A stretch of 64,000 bases of DNA from Rhynchosporium graminicola (lineage: Eukaryota; Ascomycota; Leotiomycetes; Helotiales; Ploettnerulaceae), in contig FJUW01000089.1 of assembly GCA_900074885.1 (NCBI GenBank), forward strand, positions 115,535 through 179,534, read 5' to 3'. The notes below the pieces were generated by a model that was not told the origin of the DNA, searched no databases, and was given only the letters and a program-made list of their open reading frames with translations. The position numbers were made by a program, and so were the translations under genes. Shown here piece by piece: positions 36,301 to 47,638 of this stretch. How positions within the stretch are numbered: position 1 is the first letter of the stretch; each line of letters opens with the position of its first letter.

Positions 36301-37979
36301 CAGCTTTGCTATTTGATGGATCAGTACAGTGGCATCTCGAGCCCAAGCGTTCCGGTCATTCTCGAAAGGCAAGAAAGTTGTTCCAAGTCCTCCGTCAAGA
36401 ACATCTTGTCAACAGGTATCGGAACCTGGATATCAATGATCTTATTCAGCGAAGGTGTTTCCTTGGCTGGGCAGATGAGGCTCAGGTCATTGTCGCCACG
36501 AAAACCTACTCGACCAGGGAAATCGGTTGCTCTGCTATGGACGTAATTTCGAGAAAAGCACGTTTGAAATCTCACGCTATTACGACAGGCACGGAAGGGA
36601 TGGGATTTTTTGGGCTTACAGTGAACAGAACATGGCTACCGGTTGCTGTAACTTCACGTCTAACATTGCCACAAAACAAAGAAATCTTGGATACCTTATA
36701 TGACGAAATTGACGCTAGAGTCATGGTTTATGACTCGGGGACCAAAACTGCACACATTCTTCCTCAGGCAGATATGATACTGTTACTAGCCCACCAGATT
36801 CTCGAAGGACGCCATCAGAGCCTTTCGGATGTTCAAGGTGAAGAAATTGCCCTCAGATTTGCTTCAGCTGATGTCACAGCATTCGAAATTCTTCAGGGTA
36901 GTCTTGGTCTCCAGATTTTCAGGGGCGCTTCAATTCGCAATGAGGCTGAGAGATGCTTCGGTGATCTTGTGAAGGAGATATGGAACACACTTGATATGGT
37001 CGAGAACGCTCTCGTGTCCAACGAAGGTGAGTGGTTGGCTATCAACAGAGGTGCCCCCAAATTCCTGCATGGTGTGGAATATGTGGATATCAAGGGCATG
37101 AAATCTTCAATGAGCATATCACAAGCCGAGCCAAACATGCCATGGGTCCACTTGGCAACGACCGAGCCAACGCTTCCAGTGATATTCTGTCGCGGTCTAG
37201 AGCAACCTATAGTCCCTACCAGACCCGACAGCTTGTGTGATGCTTGGACTCAAGTTCCACAGGGGCGTAACTACCTGGTGGCTACTTGTGCGACTATCTA
37301 TCCATGGCTCGATCGACAAGAAACCAGCAATGGGTCTCGCTTGAGTGAAAGAATCGAGTGGCAAATTGGTCCACGAGCTACTCGTGAAGGTCTTATTACC
37401 AGCCACAATGACAACAAAACCAGCTTTGTTTATCATGAACAGCAGCTGGTAATCGCCAAGAAGGCCAGCATGAACCCGAGAATCTGCGATTTGGTGATGG
37501 GTATTCAGAAAGGCGCTCTCATTTTTGGATCTTCTTTGATACGAAAAGGATGCTCTAAGAAGCTTTCTCGGTCGGTCAATATGCCAAATGGTAACGAAAG
37601 GCTACAGATTTGCCTGCGACCTCTGTCTCACCCTTCAGTCCTTATCGATCAACAAGCATCAGAAGTTCCCGAAGGAAATAGTGACACGTCAGCTGAAGTC
37701 GAGACAAGCTCTAGTATCGATTCACCTTCCATTACAACGTCGCTATCTTCTAGCCAAACTTTACGGCAGACTAGAGATCCTGGAGGTGTAGCCGAACATT
37801 CCTCTGCAGGTCCTTCAACGGAAGCATCTCAATGCCAGTCAGAATACATGGTTGAATCTAGGTTGCAGAGCTCGAGTTCCTCCGATACTAGAGATCGTGA
37901 AACCATCCGCGGTCCACGTTGTATCAAGAGGATGGGGAAAAGCAATTGCCTTAGAGGCATTAGAGATAGTAGAGTTTAG
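33365..37979 (+). CDS. DUF6590 domain fused to a long uncharacterised fungal domain
   Basis: Two large exons, 33365-35792 and 35848-37979, give at least 1519 aa. The 55-bp intron has GTAAGA, branch GCTGAC and end CATAG. Residues about 105-250 are a DUF6590 domain: KRKMDYKKFFRQGRVF, DQFNTIVTYKVRFGQKVHS, SCTCLPVISNGGKEYKKR and YTVETNVKVRDIG. A Pro/Ser/Gln-rich linker reaches about 530. The second half is a segment I know only from fungal hypothetical proteins: MSWLCAALRSS, then CCWYPLFPHTVVAKGFPVRA near 900, VQWHLEP, and RRCFLGWADEAQVIVATKTY near 1000, ending in a serine-rich tail. Function is unknown; related segments sit in large fungal proteins of suspected recognition roles. A second DUF6590 gene at 47.6 kb shares the domain but has two introns inside it, which are absent here. 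The 5' end is uncertain. Confidence 0.8.
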
Positions 37980-38456
37980 TAAATGGTGCTGTAGGTGGTA
38001 TTAATAGGCATTCAGAGGATTGATGTCAGATATATCTTTGGCAGCCCATACCTTGTTAGAAGAAACTGCTCTTGTGTCCTTTGCGTTCCCCCAAAGTCTT
38101 AGACAGGAGTTAAAAGTTGTGGCAATCAAAGCTTGCATTTCTATGTTTTTCACAGGGGTGTTCCTGTCTACTTGACGTCTAAACTTTGTGAATGGCAGAA
38201 GTGCTGACGGTTACAATTTTATTCACACATTTTCATAGGGTATGGATGCCAAGTTTCGTGAATTGGCAAAACTATAAGTTGTCATCTTCAAGCTCAGTGT
38301 TATAGAACCCACATAAAGCTATCTTGAATTTCGGTCAATCCACGTTGCCTGACATATGTACGCTAGTACTATTGTAGAGAAATCATTGTCTGACTGTGCT
38401 CATAGTCGGCAAATTATACAAACATAAGTGGTTTACAAACCGGAGAGGAATGAGTC

Positions 38457-38744
38457 ATGAGTGAACTCGAGGACAACCAGGAGCGCCCACCTTGGGAACG
38501 TATATTAGCATTGAGTCAGGCTCAGCAAGGATTTCTACTAAATATTAGGCTAAGACTAGTAGTTCCTTATGATAGGAGTCTCTTTTTACGAGGCTATGTT
38601 CGTTCTCGAGAGTGTGCCCATAATCATTTTATGGACGATTACGATCTTCCTCTATTGACTTTTCAAGAAGATGCCCCGAACCATTCCAGACAAAATGAAC
38701 ATGTAGTCTCCGTGAGAGTCTACAAAGCTACCGTGGAATTTTAA
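38457..38744 (+). CDS. Possible small protein, unrecognised
   Basis: A single ATG-started frame of 95 aa beginning MSELEDNQERPPWERILALS. It is hydrophilic, with an acidic start and no signal peptide, membrane span or cysteine pattern. No TATA box or splice site supports it, and I know no relative. It may be a fragment of an older gene or chance. Its only merit is a protein-like composition in a region where other frames are short. Confidence 0.25.
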   Translation: MSELEDNQERPPWERILALSQAQQGFLLNIRLRLVVPYDRSLFLRGYVRSRECAHNHFMDDYDLPLLTFQEDAPNHSRQNEHVVSVRVYKATVEF

Positions 38745-38833
38745 CGCTATTATCTTCCGATTTTTCATCCCCAAAGGCAATATTGTATTTAACCCCGCGT
38801 ATCTTTTGTATAAAGTAGTTTGGAGGATGAACC

Positions 38834-39085
38834 ATGATGAATCCATCTGCTTCGGATTTCATGAAGCCATACAAAAGTAGCCACGTATGGTCCTCTTATC
38901 CCATCACGAGTGTTGTACTAGTTTTTATAATAGTTGGGCTCAGGTATTGCCAAAAGTCAAGCAAATGGATTCTTCAAGCTGATATTTTCTTACTACCTGA
39001 AATGTGCATCAGTTTCACCCTCCATTCTTCATTAATTCTTGTTGGTCTGCTACGCCGTACCCATGAAGGTCGAAATACTCGCTAG
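38834..39085 (+). pseudogene. Rhodopsin-domain (Pth11-like) membrane protein fragment
   Basis: The 83-aa frame reads PITSVVLVFIIVGLRYCQKS, then WILQADIFLLPEMCISFTLH and ILVGLLRRTHEGR. Fungal rhodopsin-domain proteins start with a helix ending VGLRxxxR, then LxADDxxIL and a second helix, and these blocks align in order. The normal Asp-Asp pair is reduced to one Asp. The frame stops after two of the seven helices, and I cannot find the rest downstream. So it is a truncated, probably dead copy. The match is by eye and moderate. Confidence 0.4.
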
Positions 39086-42000
39086 TAATGTTTCAAGGAC
39101 GTATTCTCAAATGCTTGATTGGGTAGATTCCCATAGTCATGAGTTGTCTAACTCCTTCACCTGCACAAGCTGCCGTTGAGCTTGTTTATGCATGACGATG
39201 ACTCCGCGCAGATGCAGTACTGTAAGCATCTGTCGATTGGACATTGATCCTCGAACCTAGCAGAACTACCTGGGACAAGTGGTCGAAGCAAGACTGCTCT
39301 AGACTCACCCAAACGTATCCGAATGCTAGCAGAATAGAAAGCTTGTAGGCTCCGCTCAGTCGATATTTTAAAAGATTTATGACAGAACTGTTAGAAATAG
39401 AAGTCCCCCTCCCAGGAGCAGGTCTCAGCTAGTCACTTTACAGCCATCGCTCCCTATCGGCATGTTATGTATATGTAAAGAGATTGCATGCCAGACGTGG
39501 GCTTGTAGAAAGAAGCTGTCCGATTGGCTTAGTGTTTCTAGTTCTTGTAGTGGGTCTCGCTTCTAGGCGAGGATTCCGGAGGTAAATAATAGTGCTATAC
39601 CTAGCTGCTATATAAGTCCCAAATCTTATAAGCCGAGGCATTCAGTGCCTCAGACACCTGTTAATTAAGATTCTTCCTTCAATGGTCTATGCCGTTTCCC
39701 TATGCGCCTGCATGCTGAAAAGGTGCACTATTCCCGAGGTCGAGTGGGGTTTCGCTTACTTCGTGTCGACCCACTTCAAATGAAAACAATGATTGGATAA
39801 TTCGAGTAGAGTGCAAGAATTTACTTGCGCAACAAAAGTCCCGAGGAACGGGTCGTTCAAATTTACAGCGAATCCAAAGCAGTATACCTGTACTTGCCAG
39901 GCCTAGGAATTCTTCCGCCGTCACTTGCCAAGTCCATTGACCTGTCCGTCGGTTTTGTCTATTCAGGTCTTCTCATCAAATCGAAGCTTTCATAACTCAC
40001 ATACAATCCGCCGAGATATTTATATATCAGAGGCCTTAGGTTTTGGGTACTTCAACTGCACCAATAGTCGGTTTGGTTATTTAGCCTGAAGATTACTGCA
40101 AGAGCGGCGTAGTACAACTGTCCTAGTGCCGTGATCTGGTAGCATTTGTGTTATGATATTGTTAATCTATTCAAGAAGCCACGGATCATGTTGCAATTAT
40201 TGCAGCATCTTCATTCGAGCAACGTTACTATACCACCACTAGGCCATTTAGGTACATGGGGCATTTAATAACATCCCCCTATCTAGTTGAACTCAGGTTT
40301 TCCAAGACACTGTTTCCGGCAATTTTGCAAATGGAGATCACAGTGTTAATCTTAATACAAAGCGTCTTAGCGGAAGAGCGTATTTCTTTTCGGTTGTAAT
40401 TCTGGTTAAAAAGTAGATCTGGAAAGGGCCCAAGCATGAAAGCGAAGGGCACTTGTTATCTAGACCAGTAAGTGAAGTTGAAGGGGTTATAAAGCTGAGT
40501 TTGCCATCTAAATTAATGATGGATAGAAGACCAAAGATCTCGGAATGATTGGAAGCCGTAGTTTATACATCAATTGTAGCCTTGACCTTCACATTAAAAT
40601 ATCCCCGATCCCCCCCTCTCCCCCAATTACATATTGTATACGAAGAAAGCAATCTTACAGAGAAAAAGACGTTTCCGTCGTATGGAAACAACAAGGGAGG
40701 CTAACACATTGAAATCCGCAGTACAGAATAGCGGAAGTATTCTTCCATCGCAGTGATCTGGAAACAGCAACTTCCTCTAAGTATGAAGACAAAGCTTGTG
40801 GGGGATATGACCCTCGTAAATGAGAAATTCAATCCTCTGATAAGCAGCAGATCTCAGCTCTCGAGAAGACCAGATTTATCAGCGCTGAATTTATCGGGAT
40901 ATGTTGGTGGATCAATATCCAATATATCCGTTTTGGCAGCTGCTTGCTTCATGTGCTGCATTAATCGGCACAGTCCTTTTGCTCATCTCATCTGAAAACC
41001 ACAGTTCGAGAACAGCATTCTCCAACAGTGCATTAGGCTTTCCACCATAATATTCAAACGTTCTCGCAAGAATGTTGACTTTAAGTGGTGACATCCGGAG
41101 CGATACTAACATCCACATGTTTGTTTTAGTTATGAGGAAGTCTGATGATTTATCAGGTTCATAAAACTTGATATCTTCGTGCTTTTGCCCGTGGAGCGGG
41201 AGCAGTCCTAGGGATTTATCATACTCTGAAGTTTGATATCTTGGCTCACATCGTCATCATCTTGAAATGACGCTAGTTCCAGAGCCTAAAAACTTGTTGG
41301 CTCGCACGAGCCCTTTCACGAGGCATTCTCCCTTTATTCCAGCCACCCCTTTCTTCAGAAGACCAATCTTTTTAACCAGACTGTCGCTAATGCAGGTTGG
41401 TACGGCACGAAGTGACAAGTTGAAATGGCAGGGCATTTGCTCCCTTCCAATCAGCAAGATTTGATACTATGTCATGCATTATTGACAGCGAAAAGTGATA
41501 GAGTCTAGCCTAGCAGACGAGCAGAGACACGTCGATTCCCAGATTTTAAAAAATGTGACAAGTTCCGAAAAAGTTGTGGGGAACCTGCAGATGCGGGAGA
41601 TTCAATATACCTGACAGGGTTATCTTAGTCACCTGTTACATTCTTCCGCTCCCTGCATACCATTCATTGGTAATCTGACTGTGTTTCTTCTGATGTAAAG
41701 CAGCTGGACTGGAGACATGGGTATTCTAGCGAATCAGAACAGCTTGGCTCCTAAGGTGGCTCATGTAATGCAGAGTGGTTTGCATATTGGCCAGTCGTTG
41801 AGCTCAAGGTGAAATGCACGAGGGATCGATCTGCATTCTTGTCTCATGTCGTAGTGCGTCTGCCCGCCAGTGAGGCTCAAAGATGTTTATGCGATCTGAC
41901 TAAGATAATGTTGGTATCACACTGTCGTAGTACGTACAGTTAATAGTCTGCGTGAGCCAAGTCACAGTCATAGTTATGGTGGTAGTATTTGTTATGTCGT

Positions 42001-42343
42001 GGCTATAGAATCTAGGTAGTCGAGACTCCGGAGGGGAGATATATCTAGCCGGTTAACACCCGGCGTACATACTCGACTAACTCGTGACTATGGACCAACA
42101 GATAAAGTGAGTAATACATAGGCGTCCTCACAGTTTCACTTTCCCAAATGGACCCTCGATACCGTCAGCTTACAGAATATCGATTTTGCAACAAATGTCA
42201 ACGTGTTCTAGTCATGGGGTAATCAAAGGAATTTCAACAGGACTTCGCCGTTGAGATATTTATCTCAATCCTCCTCTCAAGAAGCTTCCGAGTGGTTAAC
42301 GTGGGAGTGGAGTATTTAGAGGGCTTGCTTTCAGCGATATCGC

Positions 42344-42811
42344 ATGAACTCGGCAGGTAAGAGGTATCTACTTGTCGGATGCGAGCAAGATTGAATCAAT
42401 TTAGGTCAATACGAAATTGAGCACGAATCACCAAAACAGCCTGGCGAAACATCTTCAGAGCCACGAAATACGCCGTTGTTGAATATAACAATCCTGCCAG
42501 AAAGTGGACAATATCAGGGTCCGGCTCATTACACGACGTGGACATCTTCAGTGGAAGCAATCACTACTGCAATGAGCCAGACTGGCTTCCAGGATGCTCG
42601 ACAGGAGCCGGTACTACCAAGTTTGCCGCAGCACGTCAGAACGCGAAATCCCTACACAATAAAGGAGGAATCCAATTCTCGTAAGTGATGAGTAGTAGTC
42701 AGTGTTGTCGAGTAATGTCTGCCAGAATACAAAGTTCATTCGCCGTGGGACTTCAAGTACGGCAAAGTATATTGGTTTCCGAGCGTTTCTCATGGCATAT
42801 TTATCTTGTAA
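42344..42811 (+). CDS. Small spliced gene, possibly a truncated DUF6590 relative
   Basis: Three exons, 42344-42356, 42405-42680 and 42726-42811, join in frame to 124 aa. The first intron (48 bp, GTAAGA...TTTAG) and second (45 bp, GTAAGT...GCCAG) both keep phase 1, which is strong support for real coding history. The protein is hydrophilic and Pro/Ser/Gln rich (YEIEHESPKQPGETSSEPRN). Its last part, YKVHSPWDFKYGKVYWF, resembles the beginning of DUF6590 domains (FKxGRVFxxLWxEP), after which it stops. It may be a DUF6590 gene cut short, or a missed third intron may continue it; the next kilobase shows no recognisable remainder. It sits between the two clear DUF6590 genes. Confidence 0.4.
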
Positions 42812-44396
42812 GAAATCTGTCTTTAGTTGTTTGAGGCCGTGTCGCCGCTTTGAAGAGCTTTTGGTCATTACCCTTTGCGACACGATACTCAGTGTAACGA
42901 CCCTTTTAATACCGCCTTCCGTAAGTCGTACAAGTTGAAGTCAGCCAAGAACCGGGGTCTTTTAAAATCTTATGTTTTATTGAGGGGATGCAGACTTGCA
43001 GATACAGAACGACATAACATTTTCCAACGGGTACAGCAGCAATATTAACAATAATGGTGTTTCTAAATCGAGACAACACGATACCCCAGTAGATCTATCG
43101 TCTCGATTATGCCCTTGGATCTGCCAAATACGTTCAAGGGCTTGTTAATCTAGTCTTTCCAATACATCTGCACAGATCCAGGTCCATCATATCGCTGCTT
43201 CAAGCCCCCAACACACTGGACGGCTACCATCAATTAGATCAAAACCACGCATTGACTTTCCCTGTTTGGACGGCAAATTCACGATCCGAGGTCATATCCG
43301 GCACTCGTCCGTCCGTTGGGCGTAACCCCACGGCCGGGATTCAGCAAGTATCTCTGAGTGCCCCTGAATCTTCTGACCAAAAATGTGACAGCTGACAACC
43401 GACAGAAATGGCAGATATCGCGATCCGCAGCGGTACCGAGCGGCTGATTTGCCCCCGCTACTGTAGTGGACCGAACATAAGGCTGTCGATATCAACATGG
43501 TCGCTTCCTTGAGCTCTTCAATACGAGAATCAAACGCGTGGCGAAGTCTCATCTTTTCTGAAACATATAGGGGCATATGAACGCAAAGTTTACTTTGTGA
43601 GGGGTATTTTTTGTTGCTATTCCTAAGATGTGAGACAAGTTTTCAGGTGCTGGGAGTTTTACAAGGGGCGAGGTTATCGCTGAGCGGGACGGATCTTCTT
43701 CCTAGGCGCGATTTCGTGTGGGTATTACGAGGGCTACGGAGATGGTAGGATTGGGAAGGTGTCACAGTCCCGAAAGACGGGCGATGTTACCTGAACCTCC
43801 AAAGGAAGTGGATAGATGCGATCTTTGCATTTTGTTTGCACTTCGCGTGGTTTGTATGCCCGTTTGGCTGCTCAGTACGAACGCAGAGCCCAGGGGGTTC
43901 GAGAAAAGATGTTATGTGATTCTTCGTTTACTATACAAATGATGAAGGGTTAGAAATATAAATTCTTGCAATCCGGATATATTCCTTAGCAAATCCTCCA
44001 TCCGAAAGGAAACCCACTTCAACCGAAAGAGAGTTTCTGAAATGTCCACAATATCATTAGAGCGCCATTGCCAGCCTGGCAGTCAGAAAGGAAAACTAAA
44101 GGCTACATAACAACGAAAAAAATATGTGTGAATACAAGATGGGGTCCTCGTCGTGTTACAAAACTCGTAGTTCGTAAGTCGTAAGGATATTAGTATCAAG
44201 AAATTAAAAAATAGAGAAATCTCATCACGCAACTCAAGTGGTTACGTTGTAAAGCATACGCCAAATAGAAGATTACAAAATTCAGTACAGGAGATTTGAG
44301 GGCAGTGTAGATGAAAACGGACGGGTGTGTTGCTCATGAAAATACAATAATGGGTAACTGGGAACCAGTGTTACGCGGCAATTGAGTGATAGTGAG
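42812..44396. other. Intergenic, no supported gene
   Basis: A 94-residue minus-strand frame at 43292-43576 (HAFDSRIEELKEATMLISTA) is protein-like but lacks a supported start, neighbours or domain. The right end is the 3' flank of the coiled-coil gene. Confidence 0.45.
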
Positions 44397-46571
44397 CTAG
44401 TCGCTTGTAAAGCTGGAACTTTTCCGGGTGGGATGAGTGGAACTCCTCAAAACTGTCTTGTCAAGATCATCCTCTTCAGGATTCCTAAGTGTAATGAGGC
44501 TCCGTGGTCGTGAGAGAGTGGGTATTGATGTGTCCGGAAACGGTAATTTGATGTTTGGTGCACCAGCAGCTTCGTGATTCCATGGTTGCATGAAGTTGTC
44601 ACTTGATGTTGGATGTCCGGCATGAGGGAGCGATATCTTCGCAGTATATGCAGAGGCATCTCTATTATATGATTGAGATCTAGCGGCAGTGGTGGTTATT
44701 GATTTACTTGGTTCGGGAAGGTGTGCTGAGATGTCTGTGACGAATGTGGGTTCCTGTACACTACCAGTAGTGATCGGTGGAATGATCTCTACAGACCGAG
44801 TATGAATCTGAGATTTGGGCTCGGATTCGGCAGCGAGAGCGGTTGGACCAGGATCCTGATCTTGCTCTGTAATAGCCCCCTTATCAACTCCAAGTGCAGT
44901 AAAGAATGTCGTATCATTCTCAAGTCTTGGTTTTGTTAAAGGGGGGCCTTCATCTTGTTTCTGGAAAGCATAAGATCCAGTTCCGCTATTAATGACAATC
45001 GAATCCACAAAGGGATGGTAATGCAGGCCTACATTGAGACTGCTGTATGTAGATAGAGACCAATTGATGTTGCTACCATTCCAATTTTTGGCGTCTCCTG
45101 CAATGAGATCTAATCTGCTGTCATTGAAATTGGCGTCTGTATCAATACCAGCAGTATCAGTATACCAATGTGATGTAGAAAATTCCGTCCATCTGTCGTC
45201 ACCTATCTGGACCAGTGTTTTCTCCGGATTTGCAGATATTCCTGGACAAAAAGTGTATATCCATGACCTCAACATCATCATATCAAGAGTAGATTCCTGC
45301 ACCCACTCTAACAGCCAGGTGTTTACGGAATCCTTCTTGCTCGAAAAGTCTTTGGTGAGTTCGAAATACTTAGCATGCAAGGCCGCGGAGTGTAGAGGTG
45401 AGCGCCCCAGCGTTTCTTTCACAAATTCCACCAACTCGTCGCGCAGCGCGTCGTGAGGCACATACCGATATTGATCGTCATCGAAAAAGTCTCGCTTGAG
45501 ACATTCTTCTCGCAGATTTAAAATCTGATCATCAAAGCGACTTATGTCATCGAGGATCTCCCTACGACATTCAAGATAATCAGAAAGGATGGCAGCCATT
45601 TCCTCCGTCAGTGGAACCCCGTTTCTCTGGCGAACCTTTGCATCTTCTGATGTCGCAACATACTCGTCTTCTAGCTCAAACAACTGGTCTCGAGCCTCGT
45701 GGGCTTGATCCATGAGGGACAAGTATCTTTGCAGTAAGTTTTCGTCGGAATCGAGACTCTGTGAGCTGACTTCAGAGATATTTGGAGGCTTCGTGGGAGG
45801 TGAGGTCGCAACGTTAACTCTTGAATATTGGTCTGAAATATCAGACTCGTCCTCGTCATCCTCGTACAAGTTATCGAGCATCTCTTCTTCATATTCGAGA
45901 TCGTCTTCTGCCAACTCTAGGCTGCCTTCCATTTCCTCATAATCAAACTCGACCGGTCCCAGTTCATCTTGCGCAGCACGCAGTCGGTCGTGCAGCGGGC
46001 CAATTTCTGCTGGAATCTTGTTCAAGGCAACAAGTACATTGATGTTCTGTGTCAAACTATCGAGACTAGCCTGAAAGTTGTCTCGTAGTTTCCGAAGCTT
46101 GACCCTTTTCCTTCGTTTGCTCAAACGCATTTCTAGTAGATTACGACGAAGCAACGTAACTTTCTCCCTTGCCCTCAGCTGCTTCTCCTTGAGAACGGAC
46201 TTGGCTTCATGCCGAGCATCTTCACGGGATCCTCTTTGCGAAAAGTACGCTGAATCTTGTCGCGATTGGTACTGTGTCGAACGTGGGCTGTTGCTTGACA
46301 CATCGTATGTAACCTCTCGCGGTCTTCTTTGAGGCGACTCTCCGACACTAGCTTTCCCTTGCGAAGTGTTCATTGGGGAGTGAACCATTCTGAAGTGTTC
46401 CGAATCATTCAAGTCATGTTCCTCGAGTCGGTGAGGATTGATTTCGGACAATAGCTTGTCGGACAAGACAGCTTGGGTATTAGTCAGTTTCTGGGTGACT
46501 CCAGGGCCAATTTCTTCTCGTTTTTGGTAAAGGTCCTGGCCATGAGGCTTCGAGCCATCAACAAGAACCAA
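44397..46571 (-). CDS. Coiled-coil protein of unknown function
   Basis: A single minus-strand frame of about 724 codons without an ATG at its head. The first in-frame ATG is at 46388 (MVHSPMNTSQ). A spliced start is possible: ATG at 46853, donor GTACGC at 46726, acceptor ATATAG at 46613, in phase, giving 780 aa. Residues about 115-215 (of the 724) are a basic coiled coil (LKEKQLRAREKVTLLRRNLL), and about 205-245 is very acidic (SLELAEDDLEYEEEMLDNLY). A second coiled-coil segment follows near 285-370. A globular part with WLLEWVQESTLDMMMLRSWI follows, and the last 200 residues are disordered and Ser/Thr rich. I recognise no named domain. It lies head to head with the second DUF6590 gene. Confidence 0.75.
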   Translation of the reverse strand: MVLVDGSKPHGQDLYQKREEIGPGVTQKLTNTQAVLSDKLLSEINPHRLEEHDLNDSEHFRMVHSPMNTSQGKASVGESPQRRPREVTYDVSSNSPRSTQYQSRQDSAYFSQRGSREDARHEAKSVLKEKQLRAREKVTLLRRNLLEMRLSKRRKRVKLRKLRDNFQASLDSLTQNINVLVALNKIPAEIGPLHDRLRAAQDELGPVEFDYEEMEGSLELAEDDLEYEEEMLDNLYEDDEDESDISDQYSRVNVATSPPTKPPNISEVSSQSLDSDENLLQRYLSLMDQAHEARDQLFELEDEYVATSEDAKVRQRNGVPLTEEMAAILSDYLECRREILDDISRFDDQILNLREECLKRDFFDDDQYRYVPHDALRDELVEFVKETLGRSPLHSAALHAKYFELTKDFSSKKDSVNTWLLEWVQESTLDMMMLRSWIYTFCPGISANPEKTLVQIGDDRWTEFSTSHWYTDTAGIDTDANFNDSRLDLIAGDAKNWNGSNINWSLSTYSSLNVGLHYHPFVDSIVINSGTGSYAFQKQDEGPPLTKPRLENDTTFFTALGVDKGAITEQDQDPGPTALAAESEPKSQIHTRSVEIIPPITTGSVQEPTFVTDISAHLPEPSKSITTTAARSQSYNRDASAYTAKISLPHAGHPTSSDNFMQPWNHEAAGAPNIKLPFPDTSIPTLSRPRSLITLRNPEEDDLDKTVLRSSTHPTRKSSSFTSD

Positions 46572-47638
46572 GTGTATGGTTTTGACCTCTGCTGCGTGTT
46601 CATGCCACGTCTCTATATGAGTATGGGGTGCTCCATCGGCTATTTGCCATCCAAATTTCGCGATTGCCAGAGCCTTGATTCACCAGTGGCCTGCTTCGAT
46701 AGATTATATCACGATTACTGGCGTACCTGAATGGTGTTCGAAAGAGAGGGGACGTGGATCAAGATAGGAGGAGTGAGTACATTCCGCGCCAGCAGTGCAA
46801 GATCTGAGGCCGAGCCGCGTCTCTGGTAAATTGTGTTTCTGAGCGGGTGACATGCGGAAATTTGAGCCTCACTTGTTTCATCGGTGGAGAATTGGTTGGC
46901 TGGGTTTGCTGCATTTGATGTAACGAGAGTCTACGGTTCTGTGTAATTGTGGCTTATATTGCCAGGGTATAAACAAGATTAGAAGGTTTAGTGCTAGGGC
47001 CCGCCCAATAGGTCCCGAAGCCATAATGGCAGGGAAGCTGACGGGGGGTAACACACCTGCGGCCTTACAAGGACATTGCTCTAGGGAGTTCCCGAGCTCT
47101 CTCGCCCGGTTGTTGTGAAGCAAGTCACTCTGTTTGAACACACAGTACTAGTCGCTTTCCAGCAGATAATCATATATTCCTCTCGCAACCTTTCTGGTCA
47201 GATGCTGTTCGACTTTCATCAGAGCAATTCTGGCGAGTCAAGTCGCTTATACCTGCTCTGGTGCCAACATGAACCACGTATTCCTGCAGCCTCCTCTCCT
47301 CCTTTCGTCCTTCCACATGTCCCACTCGCTGCTTTTTCACATCGCGCATTCGATATAGATTGAGATCAAGTTCACATGTGATGTTTGGCCTATCAAATGG
47401 ATTGTCAGTCTATTCATGAGGTCATGCCTTGATGCAGCCTTCAGCCATTTGAATGGAGAGGCGAATCAGCAGTTCGAATGTAAAGCAGACCCTCACAATG
47501 GGAATTGTAATGCTACCATGGCTACCTATCCCTTGATTTACCCCGCAACGCAGAGCCTCCAATTCCGATAAGCTCTCTTAGAGGCCCCAGGAAACCCATA
47601 TAAGCTCCCAGTCGCAGGGCACAGCAGCCTGACTTACC
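46572..47638. promoter_or_regulatory. Divergent gap between coiled-coil and DUF6590 genes
   Basis: May contain the first exon of the minus-strand gene (46727-46853). A TATA-like TATAAG lies at 47598-47603, about 40 bp before the plus-strand ATG at 47639. No other gene seen. Confidence 0.45.

Larger units (their letters stand above)
37980..42343. other. Gene-poor stretch with short remnants
   Basis: About 4.4 kb. Two small frames near the left end are listed separately. Beyond 39.1 kb only short overlapping frames on both strands remain (for example 41257-41464), with no family features. Base composition is ordinary, not RIP-like. Confidence 0.5.
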
